Part shown: positions 1 through 10,462 of the stretch, one piece after another
Layout: each line of letters begins with the position of its first letter
How positions within the stretch are numbered: the first letter of the stretch is position 1
Assembly: GCF_015354575.1 (NCBI RefSeq)
Contig: NZ_JACAFQ010000011.1
Span: 228,740-292,739, forward strand
Length of the DNA: 64,000 nt
Reading direction: 5' to 3'
Source: Pseudomonas sp. UFMG81
GTDB taxonomy: Bacteria; Pseudomonadota; Gammaproteobacteria; Pseudomonadales; Pseudomonadaceae
Program-made: the position numbers and the translations under genes
The notes under the pieces: generated by a model
What the model was told of the DNA's origin: nothing
Seen by the model: only the letters and a program-made list of their open reading frames with translations
The model's database searches: none

Positions 1-818
1 GCCAGCTGGATCGCGCGACGGCGACGTTCTTCGGCCTGGCGGCTGAAGTACCAGACCAGGAAGGTCACCAGCGACACCGACAGCAGGATCAGGCTGGCCA
101 CGGCGTTGATCTCGGGCTTGACCCCCAGGCGCACGGCCGAGAACACTTCCATCGGCAGCGTGGTCGAGCCGGGGCCGGAGACGAAGCTGGCCAGCACCAG
201 GTCGTCCAGCGACAGGGCGAACGACATCATGCCGCCCGCCGCCAGCGATGGCGCGATCATCGGGATGGTGATCAGGAAGAACACTTTCCAGGGTTTGGCA
301 CCCAGGTCCATGGCCGCTTCTTCGATGGACAGGTCCAGCTCACGCAGGCGCGCCGACACCACCACCGCTACATAAGCCGCGCAGAACGTGGTGTGGGCGA
401 TCCAGATGGTGACGATGCCACGCTCCTGCGGCCAGCCGATCATCTGCGCCATGGCCACGAACAGCAGCAACAGCGACAGACCGGTGATCACCTCGGGCAT
501 TACCAGCGGTGCGGTGACCAGGCCACCGAACAAGGTGCGGCCCTTGAAGCGGGTGACCCGGGTCAGCACGAAGGCCGCCAGGGTGCCCAGCGCCACCGCG
601 GCGACCGCCGTGTAGCAGGCGATCTCCAGCGAGCGCATCACCGAGCCCATCAGCTGGCTGTTGTCGAGCAGGCCGACGTACCACTTCACCGACCAGCCAC
701 CCCACACCGTCACCAGCTTGGAGGCGTTGAACGAGTAGATCACCAGGATCAGCATCGGCAGGTAGATGAACAGCAAGCCGAGCACCAGCATCAGCTTGGA
801 GAAACTGAAGCGCTTCAT
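1..818 (-). CDS. spuH: Polyamine ABC transporter permease SpuH/PotI (partial)
   Basis: Inner-membrane permease of the putrescine/spermidine ABC importer, equivalent to E. coli PotI and P. aeruginosa SpuH. The translation begins MKRFSFSKLMLVLGLLFIYL, a basic residue pair followed by a first transmembrane helix typical of PotC/PotI proteins. About 272 codons are present, and the family is about 280 residues long, so only the last few residues fall outside the left edge. The ATG overlaps the TGA of the preceding permease gene (ATGA), which indicates translational coupling within the spu operon. SpuH should pair with SpuG to form the membrane channel. Confidence 0.93.
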   Translation of the reverse strand, partial: MKRFSFSKLMLVLGLLFIYLPMLILVIYSFNASKLVTVWGGWSVKWYVGLLDNSQLMGSVMRSLEIACYTAVAAVALGTLAAFVLTRVTRFKGRTLFGGLVTAPLVMPEVITGLSLLLLFVAMAQMIGWPQERGIVTIWIAHTTFCAAYVAVVVSARLRELDLSIEEAAMDLGAKPWKVFFLITIPMIAPSLAAGGMMSFALSLDDLVLASFVSGPGSTTLPMEVFSAVRLGVKPEINAVASLILLSVSLVTFLVWYFSRQAEERRRRAIQL

Positions 819-1735
819 GCCCGACCCTCCATCTCTTTGGCCTGGCTGCGGTTGAACAGCAGGATGGGCACGATCAGGATCGCCAGCATCACCACTGCCA
901 GCGCGGATGCCACCGGCCAGTCACGGTTGTTGAAGAATTCCTGCCACAGCACCTTGCCGATCATCAGGGTTTCCGGGCCGCCGAGCAGTTCGGGGATGAC
1001 GAACTCGCCCACCACCGGGATGAACACCAGCATGCAGCCGGCGATGATGCCGTTCTTCGACAGCGGCACGGTGATCTTCCAGAAGCTGTTGAAGGTACTC
1101 GAACCCAGGTCCGATGCGGCTTCCAGCAGGCTTTCGTCGTGTTTCACCAGGTTCGCGTACAGCGGCAGGATCATGAACGGCAGGTACGAATAGACCACGC
1201 CGATGTACACCGCCAGGTTGGTGTTGAGGATCTGCAGCGGCTGGTCGATCAGCCCCAGCCACATCAGGAAGCTGTTGAGCAGCCCGTTGTTGCTGAGGAT
1301 GCCCATCCAGGCGTAGACGCGGATCAGGATCGCGGTCCAGGTCGGCATCATGATCAGCAGCAGCAGGACCGTCTGCGACTCCTTCTTGGCCTTGGAGATG
1401 GCATAGGCCATCGGGTAGCCGATCAGCAGGCACAGCAGGGTGCTGAACAGGGCGACCTTCAACGAACCGAGGTAGGCCGAGATGTACAGCTCGTCTTCAG
1501 TGAGCAGGCCGTAGTTGGCCAGGTTCAGCACCAACTGCACCTTGCCTTCGAGGTAGGTGTAGATCTCGGTGTACGGCGGGATCGCCACGTCGGCTTCGGC
1601 GAAACTGATCTTCAACACGATGAAGAACGGCAGCATGAAGAACAGGAACAGCCAGATGAACGGCACGCCGATCACCAGGTGCCGCCCCTCCGGGGTGATG
1701 CGCTGGAAGGCTCGCTTGAGCTTGCGAAGTTTCAT
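815..1735 (-). CDS. spuG: Polyamine ABC transporter permease SpuG/PotH
   Basis: First permease subunit of the polyamine importer, 306 residues, PotH/PotB family. It has a short basic N-terminus (MKLRKLKRAF) and six predicted hydrophobic segments. A PotH-type EAA cytoplasmic loop, which contacts the ATPase, is seen as EAASDLGSSTFNSFWKITVP. The ATG at 1735 is chosen because it overlaps the TGA of the upstream ATPase gene (ATGA); an in-frame upstream start would intrude 12 codons into that gene. Its own stop overlaps the start of spuH the same way. Confidence 0.95.
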   Translation of the reverse strand: MKLRKLKRAFQRITPEGRHLVIGVPFIWLFLFFMLPFFIVLKISFAEADVAIPPYTEIYTYLEGKVQLVLNLANYGLLTEDELYISAYLGSLKVALFSTLLCLLIGYPMAYAISKAKKESQTVLLLLIMMPTWTAILIRVYAWMGILSNNGLLNSFLMWLGLIDQPLQILNTNLAVYIGVVYSYLPFMILPLYANLVKHDESLLEAASDLGSSTFNSFWKITVPLSKNGIIAGCMLVFIPVVGEFVIPELLGGPETLMIGKVLWQEFFNNRDWPVASALAVVMLAILIVPILLFNRSQAKEMEGRA

Positions 1736-2874
1736 GACCGCAGTACCACGCCGCTGTCGTCTTCCCACCACACGTACACTTCATCGCCCCAGGTCGGGCG
1801 GGTGCCCTGGCGCTCGGCGTTGGCGACGAACGACTGCACCACTTTGCCGCTGGGCAGCTCGACGTAGAACACCGAGTGGCCACCGAGGTAGGCGATGTCG
1901 TGGACCTTGCCGCGCGACCAGTTGTGCTCGCAGGTTGGCTGCGTGGTGGTGACCAGCAGCTTTTCCGGGCGCAGGGCGTAGGTGATGTGCTTGTCTTCGA
2001 CCGAGGTGGTGATGCCGTGGCCGACGTAGATCTTGCGCTCCAGCTCCGGGCTGGCAATGACCGCGTGGCCTTCGGCGTCGTCGACCACGTCACCTTCGAA
2101 CAGGTTGACGTTACCGATGAACTCGCAGACCAGGCGGCTGGTCGGGGTTTCGTAGATGTCGATCGGGCTGCCGATCTGGGCGATCCAGCCCAGGTGCATG
2201 ATGGCGATGCGCTGGGCCATGGTCATGGCCTCTTCCTGGTCATGGGTCACCATCACGCAGGTCACGCCCACGCGCTCGATGATCTCAACCAGTTCAAGCT
2301 GCATCTGCGAGCGCAGTTTCTTGTCCAGCGCGCCCATCGGTTCGTCGAGCAGCAGCAGCTTGGGGCGCTTGGCCAGCGAACGGGCCAAGGCCACGCGCTG
2401 GCGCTGGCCACCGGACAGCTGGTGCGGCTTGCGCTTGGCGTACTGGGTCATGTGCACCAGCTTGAGCATCTCGGCCACGCGGGCGTCGATCTCGGCCTTG
2501 GGCATCTTGTCCTGCTGCAGGCCGAAGGCGATGTTCTGCGCCACGGTCATGTGCGGGAACAGCGCGTAGGACTGGAACATCATGTTGATCGGCCGCTCGT
2601 AGGGCGGCATGTCGGTAATGTCGACACCGTCGAGGAATATCCGCCCCTCGGTCGGGCGCTCGAAGCCGGCGAGCATACGCAGAAGTGTGGATTTACCGGA
2701 ACCGGAGCCACCCAGCAGGGCGAAGATCTCGCCCTTGCGGATTTCCAGGGACACATCGTCCACGGCTATGGTTTCGTCGAACTTCTTCGTGACTCGGTCG
2801 ATCTTGACCAGCACCTGCTTGGGTTGCTGGCCACCCTCGAGGGCTTTCTTATAGGCACCGGAGGCAACTGCCAT
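1732..2874 (-). CDS. spuF: Polyamine ABC transporter ATPase SpuF/PotG
   Basis: Cytoplasmic ATPase of the polyamine importer, 380 residues from the ATG at 2874 (MAVASGAYKKALEGG), matching PotG length. Visible motifs are Walker A GGSGSGKSTLLRML, signature LSGGQRQRVALARSLA, Walker B LLLLDEPMGALD and the H-loop VMVTHDQEEA. A C-terminal TOBE-like regulatory region follows (residues about 290-380). The gene lies 59 bp after spuE and overlaps spuG by 4 bp. A GC-rich hairpin sits in the spuE-spuF gap, so the ATPase may be made in lower amounts than the binding proteins. Confidence 0.96.
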   Translation of the reverse strand: MAVASGAYKKALEGGQQPKQVLVKIDRVTKKFDETIAVDDVSLEIRKGEIFALLGGSGSGKSTLLRMLAGFERPTEGRIFLDGVDITDMPPYERPINMMFQSYALFPHMTVAQNIAFGLQQDKMPKAEIDARVAEMLKLVHMTQYAKRKPHQLSGGQRQRVALARSLAKRPKLLLLDEPMGALDKKLRSQMQLELVEIIERVGVTCVMVTHDQEEAMTMAQRIAIMHLGWIAQIGSPIDIYETPTSRLVCEFIGNVNLFEGDVVDDAEGHAVIASPELERKIYVGHGITTSVEDKHITYALRPEKLLVTTTQPTCEHNWSRGKVHDIAYLGGHSVFYVELPSGKVVQSFVANAERQGTRPTWGDEVYVWWEDDSGVVLRS

Positions 2875-2901
2875 GAGTGAAACTCCCAACAAGATTTATG
2901 T

Positions 2902-2923
2902 GCCCGCCGCTGCCGTGGCGGGC
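2902..2923 (-). terminator. Intercistronic hairpin between spuE and spuF
   Basis: A perfect 7-bp stem (GCCCGCC / GGCGGGC) with an 8-base loop lies between the spuE stop and the spuF start. In the direction of the genes no U-run follows it, so it is more likely an mRNA stabiliser or partial attenuator than a full terminator. Confidence 0.45.
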
Positions 2924-2933
2924 CTGGATTTTT

Positions 2934-4127
<1,194 letters not shown>

Positions 4128-4149
4128 TTATTTGCCTGTACCTGCCTCC

Positions 4150-4169
4150 GGGCCGCAAAGGTGCGGCCC
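4150..4169 (-). other. Intercistronic hairpin between spuD and spuE
   Basis: A 7-bp GC stem (GGGCCGC / GCGGCCC) with a 6-base loop in the 160-bp gap between the spuD stop and the spuE start. There is no U-run in the gene direction. Such hairpins often protect the upstream mRNA from 3' decay, which would favour high levels of the binding protein. Confidence 0.4.
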
Positions 4170-4188
4170 AGAGGGTCCCGCATCGGGC

Positions 4189-5286
4189 TTACTTGCCCGA
4201 CTTGATCTTGGTCCAGCTACGGGTGATGTCACGCTGGGCGGCTTTTTCTGGCGCCTTGATCGCGTACAGTTGCGCTTTCACTTCCTCGGACGGGTAGATG
4301 GCCGGGTCGCTGGTGATGTCTTTGTCGACGAACTCGGTGGCCGCCTTGTTACCGTTCGGGAAGCGCACGGCGTTGGTGATGCCGGCCATCACTTTCGGCT
4401 GCAGCAGGTATTCCATGAACTTGTAGGCGGCGTCGACGTTCTCGGCGTCTTTCGGAATGGCGACCATGTCGTAGAAGGTGCCGGCACCTTCCTTCGGAAT
4501 GACATAGTTCAGCTTGACCTTGTCACCGGCCTCGTGGGCACGGGCCTTGGACTGCTCCAGGTCACCCGAGTAACCCACGGCCACGCAGATGTTGCCGTTG
4601 GCCAGGTCCGAGATGTACTTGGAGGAGTGGAAATAGGTGATCGAAGGGCGAATCTTCAGGAACAGCTCTTCGGCGGCCTTCAGGTCTTCTTTCTTGGTGC
4701 TGTCGCTGGGCTTGCCCAGGTAGTGCAGCGCGGCCGGGATCATCTCGGTCGGCGCGTCGAGGAAGCTCACGCCGCAGCTCTTGAGCTTGGCGATGTTCTC
4801 AGGCTTGAACACGGCGTCCCACGAGTCGATCTTGTCCACGCCCAGCGCGGCCTTGACCTTCTCTGGGTTGTAGCCGATACCAATGGAGCCCCACATGTAG
4901 GGGAAGGCGAACTTGTTGCCCGGGTCGCTGGCATCACCGACGGCCTTGAGCAGGGCTGGGTCGAGGTTCTTCCAGCTTGGCAGCTTGGAGCGGTCGAGCT
5001 CCTGGTAGACGCCGGCCTTGATCTGCTTGGCCAGGAAGTTGTTGGACGGCACGACGATGTCGTAGCCCGACTTGCCGGCCAACAGCTTGGCTTCGAGGGT
5101 TTCGTTGCTGTCGAAGACGTCGTAGACGACCTTGATGCCGGTCTCTTTCTCGAAGTTGGCCACGGTGTCCGGGGCGATGTAGTCCGACCAGTTGTAGACG
5201 TGCAGCACTTTGTCATCAGCCTGAACAGCGGTCGCCACGGCACCCATCAGGGCGGCGGCCAGCAGCGTCTTGCCCAATTTCTTCAT
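4189..5286 (-). CDS. spuD: Polyamine-binding periplasmic protein SpuD (PotF family)
   Basis: Periplasmic polyamine-binding protein of 365 residues. It starts [20 protein letters not shown], a typical signal peptide cleaved after VQA, then shows [30 protein letters not shown] and a conserved ending [10 protein letters not shown] shared with spuE. The ATG at 5286 has GGAG 9 bases upstream. By order it corresponds to P. aeruginosa SpuD, the putrescine-preferring protein; ligand preference cannot be read directly here. It lies 169 bp downstream of spuC and 160 bp upstream of spuE. Confidence 0.94.
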   Translation of the reverse strand: MKKLGKTLLAAALMGAVATAVQADDKVLHVYNWSDYIAPDTVANFEKETGIKVVYDVFDSNETLEAKLLAGKSGYDIVVPSNNFLAKQIKAGVYQELDRSKLPSWKNLDPALLKAVGDASDPGNKFAFPYMWGSIGIGYNPEKVKAALGVDKIDSWDAVFKPENIAKLKSCGVSFLDAPTEMIPAALHYLGKPSDSTKKEDLKAAEELFLKIRPSITYFHSSKYISDLANGNICVAVGYSGDLEQSKARAHEAGDKVKLNYVIPKEGAGTFYDMVAIPKDAENVDAAYKFMEYLLQPKVMAGITNAVRFPNGNKAATEFVDKDITSDPAIYPSEEVKAQLYAIKAPEKAAQRDITRSWTKIKSGK

Positions 5287-5384
5287 GCGTAATGCTCCAG
5301 AATTTATTATCAAGCCATCTGTTCAGCAGCCAGGTCCCACGGGTCACGCGTTGGGCGACTGAAACAGCCGTTAGTCTGGCAAGT

Positions 5385-5420
5385 TACAAGGCGCTGTTTC
5401 AACACGCCGAGCGCCTTGTA
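5385..5420. repeat. Inverted repeat between spuC and spuD
   Basis: Perfect 11-bp arms TACAAGGCGCT and AGCGCCTTGTA separated by 14 bases, in the 169-bp spuC-spuD gap. No T-run follows on the gene strand. It could be an operator for a separate spuD promoter or an mRNA-processing hairpin. Confidence 0.5.
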
Positions 5421-5455
5421 ATGACTTAATGTCATCTCGCCAGCCTAGCAGACCG

Positions 5456-6817
5456 TTATTTAATCGCTTCGTACGTCAAATCCAGGCACTTGCGCGCCTT
5501 CTCCACCAGTTCGTCCACCTCGGCATGGGTAATCACCAGCGGTGGCGCGATGATCATGGTGTCGCCCACGGCGCGCATGATCAGGCCGTTGTCGAAGCAG
5601 AAGTTGCGGCAGACCATGCCAACGCCCTTGCCCTCGTAACGGCTGCGGGTGGCCTTGTCCTTGACCAGCTCGATCGCGCCGAGCAGGCCCAGGCCGCGCA
5701 CTTCGCCCACCAGTGGGTGGTCCTGCAGCTCACGCAGTCGTTTTTGCAAGTAGGGTGCCACTTCCGTGCGGGCTTGCTCGATGATCTTCTCGTCACGCAG
5801 GATGCGCAGGTTTTCCAGGCCCACCGCTGCAGCCACCGGGTGACCGGAATAAGTGAAGCCGTGGTTGAAGTCGCCGCCTTCGCTGATCACCTGGGCCACC
5901 TTGTCACGCACGATCACACCGCCCATGGGGATGTAACCGGAGGTGAGGCCCTTGGCGATGGTCATCAGGTCTGGCGCAAGGTCGTAGTAGTCGGAACCGA
6001 ACCACTCGCCGGTACGGCCGAAACCGCAGATCACTTCGTCGGCGACGAACAGGATGTCGTACTTGGCGAGGATCTCCTTGACCTTCGGCCAGTAGGTGTC
6101 CGGCGGGATGATCACACCGCCCGCGCCCTGGATCGGCTCGGCGATGAAGGCGGCGACGTTGTCTTCGCCGACTTCGAGGATCTTCTTCTCCAGCTGCTCG
6201 GCGGCCCATACCCCGAACTCGTCCGGGGTCATGTCGCCACCCTCGCCGAACCAGTACGGCTGCGGGATGTGCACGATGCCCGGGATCGGCAGGCCGCCCT
6301 GCTCATGCATGCCGCTCATGCCGCCCAGGCTGGCGCCGGCAACGGTGGAGCCGTGGTAGCCGTTGATGCGGCCGATGATCGTCTGCTTGTGCGGCTTGCC
6401 CTTGAGGGCCCAATAGTGGCGAACCATGCGCAGCACGGTGTCGTTGCCTTCGGAGCCGGAGCCGGTGAAGAACACATGGGTCATGCCTGCCGGGGCCACG
6501 TCGGTGATCGCCTTGGCCAGTTCCAGCGCCGGCGGGTGAGCGGTCTGGAAGAACAGGTTGTAGTAAGGCAGCTCGCGCATCTGCTTTTCTGCCGCCTGCA
6601 CCAGTTCTTCACGGCCATAGCCGACCGCCACGCACCACAGGCCGGCCATGCCGTCGAGGATCTTGTGCCCCTCGCTGTCCCACAAATGCACACCCTGCGC
6701 CTTGGTGATGATGCGCGGCCCCTTCTCCTTCAGCTGTTTGTAGTCGCTGAAAGGTGCAAGGTGGTGCTCGCCGCTCAGGGTTTGCCATTCACGGGTTTGC
6801 GGGTTGTTGACGCTCAT
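5456..6817 (-). CDS. spuC: Polyamine:pyruvate aminotransferase SpuC
   Basis: Class III (omega) PLP-dependent aminotransferase of 453 residues that transfers the terminal amino group of putrescine/cadaverine or spermidine to pyruvate, giving aminoaldehydes. The PLP lysine lies in MTIAKGLTSGYIPMGG (about K289), with FVADEVICGFGRTG before it and GSGSEGNDT near residue 120. The ATG at 6817 has GGAGA at good spacing; the ATG four codons upstream does not. The gene is 49 bp downstream of spuB, so both are probably on one transcript. Confidence 0.94.
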   Translation of the reverse strand: MSVNNPQTREWQTLSGEHHLAPFSDYKQLKEKGPRIITKAQGVHLWDSEGHKILDGMAGLWCVAVGYGREELVQAAEKQMRELPYYNLFFQTAHPPALELAKAITDVAPAGMTHVFFTGSGSEGNDTVLRMVRHYWALKGKPHKQTIIGRINGYHGSTVAGASLGGMSGMHEQGGLPIPGIVHIPQPYWFGEGGDMTPDEFGVWAAEQLEKKILEVGEDNVAAFIAEPIQGAGGVIIPPDTYWPKVKEILAKYDILFVADEVICGFGRTGEWFGSDYYDLAPDLMTIAKGLTSGYIPMGGVIVRDKVAQVISEGGDFNHGFTYSGHPVAAAVGLENLRILRDEKIIEQARTEVAPYLQKRLRELQDHPLVGEVRGLGLLGAIELVKDKATRSRYEGKGVGMVCRNFCFDNGLIMRAVGDTMIIAPPLVITHAEVDELVEKARKCLDLTYEAIK

Positions 6818-6866
6818 GTGCTTCTCCATGGTCCGGTGGCCGCGCCTTGGGCGGCCTCAGGGTTGA

Positions 6867-8225
6867 TCACACAGCAAACAGCAGGAACTCTCGCTCCCAG
6901 GAGCTGATGACGCGCTTGAAGTTTTCATGCTCGGCGCGCTTGGTGGCGACATAGCCGGTGATGAATTTCTTGCCCAGGTACTGCTCCAGTGCCCGGCTGA
7001 TTTCCATGCGTTCGAGGGCGTCCTCGATGGTCAGCGGCAGGCGCAGGTTGCGGCGTTCGTAGCCACGGCCCTGTACCGGGGCGCTGGCCTCGATGCCCTC
7101 GACCATGCCGATGTAGCCGCACAAGAGGCTCGCGGCAATGGCCAGGTAGGGGTTGGCGTCGGCGCCCGGCAGGCGGTTCTCGACCCGGCGGTTCTGCGGG
7201 CCGGCATCCGGTACGCGCAAACCAACGGTGCGGTTCTCTTCACCCCACTCGACGTTCACCGGCGCCGAGGTGTCGGGCAGGAAGCGGCGGAACGAGTTGA
7301 CGTTGGGGGCGAACAGCGGCAGCGCCTCGGGGATGAACTTCTGCAGGCCACCGATGTGGTTGAGGAACAGCTCGCTCATGCTGCCGTCGGCGTTGGAGAA
7401 GATGTTCTTGCCGGTGGCCGCGTCGATCACGCTCTGGTGCAGGTGCATGGCGCTGCCCGGCTCGCCGGTCATGGGCTTGGCCATGAAGGTGGCGGCCACG
7501 TTGTGCTTGAGCGCGGCCTCGCGCATGGTGCGCTTGAACACCAGGATCTGGTCGGCCAGGTGCAGGGCGTCGCCATGACGGAAGTTGATCTCCATCTGCG
7601 CCGTGCCGTCCTCGTGGATCAGCGTGTCGAGGTCCAGCTGCTGCAGTTCGCACCAGTCGTAGACGTCCTCGAACAGCGGGTCGAATTCGTTGGCGGCCTC
7701 GATGGAAAACGACTGGCGGCCGGTTTCCGGGCGGCCGGAGCGGCCCACCGGCGGCTGCAGTGGGAAGTCCGGGTCTTCGCTGCGCTTGGTCAGGTAGAAC
7801 TCCATCTCGGGCGCGACGATCGGCTGCCAGCCTTTGTCGGCGTAGAGCTTGAGGACTTTCTTCAACACGTTGCGCGGCGACAGTTCGACCGGGTTGCCCT
7901 TCTTGTCGTAGGTGTCGTGGATCACCTGGGCGGTCGGTTCGATGGCCCATGGCACGAGAAACACCGCGTTCTCGTCGGGGCGGCAGATCATGTCGATGTC
8001 GGCCGGGTCGAGCAGGTCGTAATAGATGTCATCGTCGACGTAATCGCCGGTCACGGTCTGCAGCAGCACGCTCTCGGGCAGGCGCATGCCTTTCTCGGCG
8101 ATGAACTTGTTGGTGGGCGAGATCTTGCCGCGGGTGATGCCGGTCAGGTCGCTGATCAGGCATTCCACTTCGGTGATCTTGTGCTCTTTCAACCAATCGG
8201 TGAGCTGGTCGAGGTTGTTACTCAT
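6867..8225 (-). CDS. spuB: Glutamylpolyamine synthetase SpuB (glutamine synthetase family)
   Basis: Glutamine synthetase-like ligase, 452 residues, PuuA/SpuB type, which couples glutamate to polyamines using ATP (gamma-glutamylation pathway). Seen are ECLISDLTGITRGK (N-terminal beta-grasp), EMEFYLTKRSEDPDFP, the catalytic region FMAKPMTGEPGSAMHLHQSV and ENRLPGADANPYLAIAASL. The ATG at 8225 has GAGGT 5 bases upstream and follows a second Shine-Dalgarno-like GGAGG. It is the first gene of the minus-strand spu operon and is divergent from the paralogue spuI 667 bp away. Confidence 0.93.
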   Translation of the reverse strand: MSNNLDQLTDWLKEHKITEVECLISDLTGITRGKISPTNKFIAEKGMRLPESVLLQTVTGDYVDDDIYYDLLDPADIDMICRPDENAVFLVPWAIEPTAQVIHDTYDKKGNPVELSPRNVLKKVLKLYADKGWQPIVAPEMEFYLTKRSEDPDFPLQPPVGRSGRPETGRQSFSIEAANEFDPLFEDVYDWCELQQLDLDTLIHEDGTAQMEINFRHGDALHLADQILVFKRTMREAALKHNVAATFMAKPMTGEPGSAMHLHQSVIDAATGKNIFSNADGSMSELFLNHIGGLQKFIPEALPLFAPNVNSFRRFLPDTSAPVNVEWGEENRTVGLRVPDAGPQNRRVENRLPGADANPYLAIAASLLCGYIGMVEGIEASAPVQGRGYERRNLRLPLTIEDALERMEISRALEQYLGKKFITGYVATKRAEHENFKRVISSWEREFLLFAV

Positions 8226-8892
8226 AAATACCTCAGGAGGTAATGTGGCCCGGTTGTGGGGAACCGGCAGCCACTGACGCCGGGCGTCGGACAAAGTCGG
8301 CGCATACGGCGCCGAGGGGCCTGGACAGGCCCGCGCCTTGATTCTGGATGCTGTGCATGGCTAAAGCAAAAGCCCCCGCGCAGGACGACAGTGGATACAC
8401 TCCACAAGAGCGGACCCGCGATGAATGCGAAGGGCAGAGAGAAAGGAATACGAGCGGTAAAGCGTTACGAGGCATGGCCTTTTTGTGCAAACCGTCAATT
8501 ATTGCGGCCAGCGCAGCGACCCACTGTTGCAGGCGTGCAATGACCGGACGGTAACCGGGAGATATACCTGAACGCACCGTGCATGCGGTGCTGGCAGGTC
8601 TCGACAGGCGGACCATGTGACCCTCGTATTATTGTGTTCTGGGTTGTGACCGAGCTTAGCCTTGTTCATTTTTTTACACAACTCCTCCGTAAAAAATAAA
8701 ACACGGCCCGCTCTGGATAACCCTTCGCCACGAAAATAGCGGATAATGGCACGCCCCGATATGCAGCAAATCTGCCGTAGACGTGCCATTTCAGGGCATC
8801 ATGGGGCTGGCTTGACTTAACCCGGTCTTTCCGATTGACTGGGGTTGCAAGCCCCCCTTGATTGATATTTTTAACAACAAAGGTGTTGCATC
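8226..8892. promoter_or_regulatory. Long divergent spuB-spuI control region
   Basis: A 667-bp region between two divergent starts, with no convincing gene. It holds an AT-rich patch (about 8665-8702) and a 9-bp perfect dyad at 8745-8790. A possible 56-codon minus-strand ORF (8669 to 8499), preceded by GGAGGAG at about 12 bases, has no recognisable product. Promoters for both transcripts must lie here, but none matches consensus well enough to place. Confidence 0.6.
8745..8790. promoter_or_regulatory. Candidate operator dyad upstream of spuI
   Basis: Perfect 9-bp arms AATGGCACG and CGTGCCATT, with centres about 37 bp apart, ending 102 bp before the spuI ATG. The arrangement suits a dimeric regulator contacting both halves. 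The regulator is unknown. Confidence 0.4.
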
Positions 8893-10269
8893 ATGTCGGT
8901 ACCCCCGCGTGCCGTTCAGCTTAACGAAGCGAACGCGTTCCTTAAGGAACATCCTGAGGTTCTCTACGTTGACCTTCTGATTGCAGATATGAATGGTGTG
9001 GTTCGTGGCAAGCGCATCGAGCGCACGAGCCTGCACAAGGTTTACGAGAAAGGCATCAACCTGCCGGCCTCCCTCTTCGCCCTCGACATCAATGGCTCGA
9101 CCGTTGAAAGCACGGGCCTCGGTCTGGACATCGGCGATGCCGACCGCATCTGCTACCCCATCCCCGACACCCTCTGCAACGAGCCTTGGCAGAAGCGCCC
9201 TACCGCGCAGCTGCTGATGACCATGCACGAGCTCGAAGGCGAGCCGTTCTTCGCCGACCCGCGTGAAGTGCTGCGCCAGGTGGTGAGCAAGTTCACCGAC
9301 ATGGGCCTGACCATCTGCGCAGCGTTCGAGCTGGAGTTCTACCTGATCGACCAGGAGAACGTGAACGGCCGCCCGCAGCCGCCACGCTCGCCGATCTCGG
9401 GCAAGCGCCCGCAGTCGACCCAGGTCTATCTCATCGACGACCTCGACGAATACGCCGACTGCCTGCAGGACATTCTCGAAGGCGCGAAAGAGCAGGGTAT
9501 CCCGGCCGACGCCATCGTCAAGGAAAGCGCCCCGGCGCAGTTCGAAGTCAACCTGCACCATGTCGCCGACCCGCTCAAGGCCTGTGACTACGCAGTGCTG
9601 CTCAAGCGCCTGATCAAGAACATCGCCTACGACCATGAAATGGACACCACGTTCATGGCCAAGCCCTACCCGGGCCAGGCAGGCAACGGCCTGCATGTAC
9701 ACATCTCCGTGCTGGACAAAGATGGCAACAACATCTTCACCAGCGAGGATCCCGAGCAGAACGCCGCGCTACGTCACGCTGTCGGCGGTGTGCTCGAGAC
9801 CCTGCCCGCCTCGATGGCGTTCCTCTGCCCCAACGTCAACTCGTACCGCCGCTTCGGCGCGCAGTTCTACGTGCCCAACGCACCGAGCTGGGGCCTGGAC
9901 AACCGCACCGTGGCCCTGCGTGTACCCACCGGCTCGCCGGACTCGGTGCGCATCGAACACCGCGTCGCCGGTGCCGATGCCAACCCGTACCTGATGATGG
10001 CGGCCGTGCTGGCCGGCGTGCACCACGGCCTGACCAACAAGGTCGAGCCAGGCGAGCCAATCGAAGGCAACTCGTACGAGCAGCTGGAGCAGAGCCTGCC
10101 GAACAACCTGCGCGATGCCCTGCGCGAGCTGGACGACAGCGAAATCCTGAACAAGTACATCGACCCCAAGTACATCGACATCTTCGTCGCGTGCAAGGAA
10201 AGCGAGCTGGAGGAGTTCGAACATTCGATCTCCGACCTCGAGTACAACTGGTACCTGCATACCGTGTAA
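8893..10269 (+). CDS. spuI: Glutamylpolyamine synthetase SpuI (glutamine synthetase family)
   Basis: Second glutamine synthetase-like enzyme of the cluster, 458 residues. It shows YVDLLIADMNGVVRGKRIER at the N-terminus, CAAFELEFYLIDQENVNGRP, the catalytic segment FMAKPYPGQAGNGLHVHISV and RVAGADANPYLMMAAVLAG. The same fold as SpuB but clearly diverged, so the two probably prefer different polyamines, as reported for SpuI/SpuB in P. aeruginosa. The ATG is preceded by a modest AAAGGTG. It is transcribed away from spuB and followed at once by a strong terminator. Confidence 0.93.
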   Translation: MSVPPRAVQLNEANAFLKEHPEVLYVDLLIADMNGVVRGKRIERTSLHKVYEKGINLPASLFALDINGSTVESTGLGLDIGDADRICYPIPDTLCNEPWQKRPTAQLLMTMHELEGEPFFADPREVLRQVVSKFTDMGLTICAAFELEFYLIDQENVNGRPQPPRSPISGKRPQSTQVYLIDDLDEYADCLQDILEGAKEQGIPADAIVKESAPAQFEVNLHHVADPLKACDYAVLLKRLIKNIAYDHEMDTTFMAKPYPGQAGNGLHVHISVLDKDGNNIFTSEDPEQNAALRHAVGGVLETLPASMAFLCPNVNSYRRFGAQFYVPNAPSWGLDNRTVALRVPTGSPDSVRIEHRVAGADANPYLMMAAVLAGVHHGLTNKVEPGEPIEGNSYEQLEQSLPNNLRDALRELDDSEILNKYIDPKYIDIFVACKESELEEFEHSISDLEYNWYLHTV

Positions 10270-10276
10270 ACGAAAA

Positions 10277-10301
10277 CGCCGCCCTCAGGGGCGGCGCTTT
10301 T
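10277..10301 (+). terminator. Rho-independent terminator of spuI
   Basis: Perfect 8-bp stem CGCCGCCC / GGGCGGCG with a TCAG loop, followed by CTTTT, starting 8 bases after the spuI stop codon. Confidence 0.85.
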
Positions 10302-10329
10302 CATTGGGCCGAGGCGCACACGATTCCCC

Positions 10330-10444
10330 TGTAGGAGCGGCCTTGTGTCGCGAAAGGACCGCAGAGCGGTCCCAGATTTATCGGCAACGCTGATATTGCT
10401 GGGGCTGCTCTGCAGCCCTTTCGCGACACGAGGCCGCTCCTACA
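10330..10444. repeat. Paired inverted REP elements
   Basis: Two inverted arms of the GTAGGAGCGGCCTTGTGTCG type at the ends of a 115-bp unit, with inner GC hairpin sequences. Placed between the convergent spuI and argA genes. Confidence 0.8.
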
Positions 10445-10462
10445 AAGGGACCGCGCCAGCGC

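Noticed and set aside
8747..8764. TGGCACG followed by ATGC resembling a sigma-54 promoter before spuI
   Set aside because: The GG and GC dinucleotides are 15 bases apart; sigma-54 needs 12. The TGGCAC is better explained as part of the 9-bp dyad.
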